Shown here piece by piece: positions 61,718 through 64,000 of a stretch of 64,000 nucleotides of DNA. A model generated the notes under the pieces. The model was not told the DNA's origin. It saw nothing but the letters and a program-made list of their open reading frames with translations, and searched no databases. Source of the stretch: Gemmatimonas sp. (lineage in GTDB: Bacteria > Gemmatimonadota > Gemmatimonadetes > Gemmatimonadales > Gemmatimonadaceae); the NCBI GenBank assembly GCA_011390935.1, contig JAABRL010000007.1:48398-112397 (forward strand). Reading direction: 5' to 3'. Position 1 is the first letter of the stretch. Each line of letters starts with the position of its first letter. The position numbers and the translations under genes were made by a program.

Positions 61718-61815
61718 CTACCTCTGTCCAGGAACACCAGCCTGCGCGTTCCCTGAACAGCATCGGAAGATAACGCGTACAGAACACAAACGCTACCTGC
61801 CGTCCTGCGTAACCA

Positions 61816-61889
61816 TGGGTCGTACAAGACTCGAACTTGTGACCTCCACGATGTCAACGTGGCGCTCTAACCAACTGAGCTAACGACCC
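61816..61889 (-). tRNA. tRNA-Val (anticodon GAC)
   Basis: A 74-base cloverleaf has acceptor arms GGGTCGT/ACGACCC, discriminator A and anticodon loop TTGACAT between CCACG/CGTGG arms. Confidence 0.94.
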
Positions 61890-61942
61890 GGTCACATGGA
61901 GAATCCGGCCCGATCCCACCAGCCGATACCCCGAGTACAAAG

Positions 61943-62015
61943 AGCGGGAAACGGGACTCGAACCCGCGACCCCAACCTTGGCAAGGTTGTGCTCTACCAA
62001 CTGAGCTATTCCCGC
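61943..62015 (-). tRNA. tRNA-Gly (anticodon GCC)
   Basis: A 73-base cloverleaf has acceptor arms GCGGGAA/TTCCCGC, discriminator T and anticodon loop TTGCCAA between CAACC/GGTTG arms. Confidence 0.94.
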
Positions 62016-62100
62016 ACACCACCTACGCAACTGTGACGCCCAACCACCTCTCGGGGCCACACCGACCGCACGTCCGCACCCTGCCCGGACCCCGTCGGCA

Positions 62101-62173
<73 letters not shown>

Positions 62174-62225
62174 GGCGCGACACCCCCGCCACCGAAAGCG
62201 GCAGCGAGGGCGTCAGGAACAGCCA

Positions 62226-62254
62226 AGACTAGTGAGGTGTATGTCGGTCGTCAA
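62226..62254 (-). promoter_or_regulatory. Promoter of the five-tRNA operon
   Basis: On the minus strand, TTGACG (62254-62249), a 17-base spacer and TAGTCT (62231-62226) lie 52 bases before the tRNA-Ala 5' end. This is the best -35/-10 pair in the window. Confidence 0.75.
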
Positions 62255-62465
62255 GCGACGTCGTCCGGATTCACGATCCTTCAGCGATTTGCACAGGCTG
62301 GCGAAACTCCTGATTTCCCGTATCTTGCAGGGCTGGCCCGGGATCGCTCCCGCTGCCGCCACGCCCTCTCAACGAGTTTGCGCGCTGGCGCGTGACACTC
62401 GGGTATGCTGGGCAGTTACTTCTCCGACAATTCGGACGGCGCCTACGCGCCTACAGGAATAGACC

Positions 62466-63356
62466 ATGACAACTGAGGTCAAGCGCAAGCGGCGTCGTGC
62501 AGCCCCTGCCGGGATTGCACCCTCCGAGCCCGAACGCGACATCCTCGACCAGTACCTCTACGAAGTGAGCACGTATCCGCTCCTCAAGGGCGCGGAAGAA
62601 ATCGAGCTCGCCAAGAAAATTCGCGCCGGTGATCAGGACGCGCTCCAGGAGCTCGTCAAGCGCAACCTGCGCTTCGTGATTTCCGTCGCCAAGAAGTACC
62701 AGAATCGCGGACTCCCCCTCATCGATCTCATCGGCGAGGGCAACGTCGGCCTGCTCACCGCGGCCCGCAAGTTCGATCCCGATCAGGGCGTCAAGTTCAT
62801 CTCGTACGCCGTGTGGTGGATTCGTCAGGCCATCCTCTCGTCGCTCGCGCGGCAGGGGCGCACGGTGCGTGTGCCGCTCAATCGCACCGCCGACCTGTCC
62901 CGCATCATCAAGGCCAGCGAAATCCTGCGCCAGAAGCTGCGTCGGGAGCCCTCCCCCGAGGAACTCTCGCAGGTGACCGGCCTGAGCGTCGATGTCGTGC
63001 AGTCGCTCGCCGCGCTCAACACCGGCGATGTGCGGCTCGACGCGCCCATGGACCCCGATGGCGATCGGTCGCTCATCGAGCGCTTCGTGGCCGACGAAAT
63101 GCCGGACGCCGAGGAAGAGGCCATGAACCGCTTCCTCACCGACGAAATCGAGTCGGCGCTCAGCACACTGCCGCCGCGCGATGCCAAGGTGCTGCGCCTC
63201 TACTTCGGACTCGAAGGTGGACGCGAGCATACGCTCGAAGAGATCGGCTCCATGCTCGGCGTCACCCGGGAGCGTGTCCGTCAGCTCCGCGATCGTGCGC
63301 TCAAGCGTCTCCGCGAAGGCGACGTGGGACGCGCGCTCGGCAGCTTCGCCGCGTAA
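62466..63356 (+). CDS. RpoD/SigA-like RNA polymerase sigma factor
   Basis: The 296-residue sigma-70 protein lacks region 1.1. It shows region 1.2 (DILDQYLYEVSTYPLL), region 2 with the core-binding and -10-melting helices (LVKRNLRFVISVAKKYQNRGLPLIDLIGEGNVGLL, VKFISYAVWWIRQAI), region 3 (PSPEELSQVTGLSVDVV) and region 4.2, the -35-reading helix (TLEEIGSMLGVTRERVRQLRDRAL). The short form is like the primary sigma of Bacteroidota, so it may be the housekeeping factor. A group 2 sigma is possible. The 292-base gap before it holds the divergent tRNA promoter and a weak TTGCGC/TATGCT pair with a 20-base spacer. Confidence 0.92.
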   Translation: MTTEVKRKRRRAAPAGIAPSEPERDILDQYLYEVSTYPLLKGAEEIELAKKIRAGDQDALQELVKRNLRFVISVAKKYQNRGLPLIDLIGEGNVGLLTAARKFDPDQGVKFISYAVWWIRQAILSSLARQGRTVRVPLNRTADLSRIIKASEILRQKLRREPSPEELSQVTGLSVDVVQSLAALNTGDVRLDAPMDPDGDRSLIERFVADEMPDAEEEAMNRFLTDEIESALSTLPPRDAKVLRLYFGLEGGREHTLEEIGSMLGVTRERVRQLRDRALKRLREGDVGRALGSFAA

Positions 63357-63375
63357 CCTGCTGCACCACAGGGCC

Positions 63376-63407
63376 GCGCCCCCCGCCGCATTCGCGGCGG
63401 GGGGCGC
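63376..63407 (+). terminator. Intrinsic terminator after the sigma factor gene
   Basis: Fourteen-base perfect GC arms (63376-63389 and 63394-63407) around the loop ATTC, 19 bases after the stop, are followed by ttgtttgt. Confidence 0.88.
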
Positions 63408-63523
63408 TTGTTTGTGCGCACCGATCGCGCGCACCGGGCGCGCGTGCACGCGGTGCCGCTGGCCACGCCGCACCCCCGACGACATATTCGTGATATCCCC
63501 CTCGACACCACCGTGACCGTCCC

Positions 63524-64000
63524 ATGATCCAGCTCAAGAACGTCTACAAGGCCTTCGGCGAGAAGAAAGTCCTCCAGGGCTTCTCGCTCGACGTGCAGGA
63601 AGGCGAGACGATGGTCATCATCGGTTATTCGGGCACGGGCAAGTCGGTGGCGATCAAGCACATTGTGGGTCTGCTCGAGCCCGACAGCGGCGAAGTGTGG
63701 GTCGACAACGTGCGCGTGGATACGCTCACGCGACGCGACCTCGTGAAGCTGCGCTCCAAGATCGGCTACGTGTTCCAGTTCGCCGCCCTCTTCGACTCGC
63801 TCTCCATCGGCGAGAACGTCGCGATGGGCCTGCGTAAGCAGGGGGAACTCACGGCCGCCGAGATCGAACAGCGCGTCGCGGAATCGCTCGACATTGTTGA
63901 TCTCGAAGATGTGGCGCATCGCTTTCCCGCCGAGCTGTCGGGTGGCATGCGCAAACGCGTGGGCATTGCTCGCGCCGTCGCCCTGCGACCGAAGTACATC
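63524..64000 (+). CDS. MlaF/Ttg2A-type ABC ATPase (5' part)
   Basis: The first 159 codons of an ABC ATPase are visible, and the gene runs off the right edge. Walker A is GYSGTGKSV, the Q-loop region reads IGYVFQFAALFDSLSIGENV, and the signature is LSGGMRKRVGIARAV. The LSGGMRKRV form with FDSLSIGENV is typical of MlaF/TGD3 ATPases, which move phospholipids between the membranes. MlaE- and MlaD-like genes would be expected just outside the window. CAT/ATG context places the start at 63524, after a terminator that isolates it from the sigma gene. Confidence 0.87.
   Translation, partial: MIQLKNVYKAFGEKKVLQGFSLDVQEGETMVIIGYSGTGKSVAIKHIVGLLEPDSGEVWVDNVRVDTLTRRDLVKLRSKIGYVFQFAALFDSLSIGENVAMGLRKQGELTAAEIEQRVAESLDIVDLEDVAHRFPAELSGGMRKRVGIARAVALRPKYI

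Overview
The window is densely coded, visibly high-GC bacterial chromosome with short intergenic gaps, many 4- or 8-base stop/start overlaps and frequent GTG starts. The gene set points to a free-living diderm. It includes MltG, an outer-membrane-barrel-like protein with C-terminal Phe, an MlaF-type ATPase, RND pumps, a PorX-type regulator, secreted M28 and beta-propeller proteins, and a histone H1-like lysine-rich protein. My best guess is the phylum Gemmatimonadota, close to Gemmatimonas. This is an inference from recalled gene content, not from a database search.

Layout. 1-3.5 kb: ruvB-queA-tgt-yajC operon (minus). 3.7-6.6 kb: a DUF3299 protein plus a two-component ABC system with a His/Asp-rich permease, probably metal related; then a secreted M28 peptidase. 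8.5-10.5 kb: yebC-ruvC-ruvA. 10.6-12 kb: a 12-bp tandem repeat, a RecA/DnaB-fold protein lacking the Walker A lysine, and its small partner. 12-17.7 kb: porX, an MsbA-like exporter, a glycosyltransferase-like protein and a PLP enzyme. 17.8-23.4 kb: tyrS, PBP1A, an amidohydrolase and an HNH nuclease. 23.4-29.2 kb: an NtrY/NtrX-type two-component operon with an outer membrane barrel and a DUF4390-like protein. 29.2-33.7 kb: an acyl-CoA ligase-like protein, a NYN-LOTUS protein and 3-methyladenine glycosylase. 33.7-36 kb: tdh-kbl threonine catabolism. 36-40 kb: a TldD/TldE pair and the H1-like gene. 40-48.8 kb: methyltransferases, mutM, a glycosyltransferase, thiE, mltG, ruvX and rho. 48.9-51.9 kb: tRNA-Arg and a small AraC-regulator, lipopeptide and TPR locus tied together by a shared tandem operator. 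52-61 kb: an RND efflux adaptor, two dissimilar RND pumps and a beta-propeller protein. 61-62.3 kb: two tiny membrane proteins and a five-gene tRNA operon. 62.4-64 kb: an RpoD-like sigma factor and the start of an MlaF-type ABC ATPase.

The most promising unexplained system is at 49-51.9 kb. Two 18-bp repeats with a 20-bp period lie upstream of a 41-residue lipopeptide gene. The same pair, in the same orientation relative to transcription, lies upstream of a separate TPR-protein operon. The AraC-family regulator is encoded next to the first pair. A second, window-wide pattern is a TAnnnT box 6-9 nt before several start codons, which suggests leaderless mRNAs. All start sites were chosen by reading frame, overlap, ribosome-binding site or promoter placement; none has been tested.
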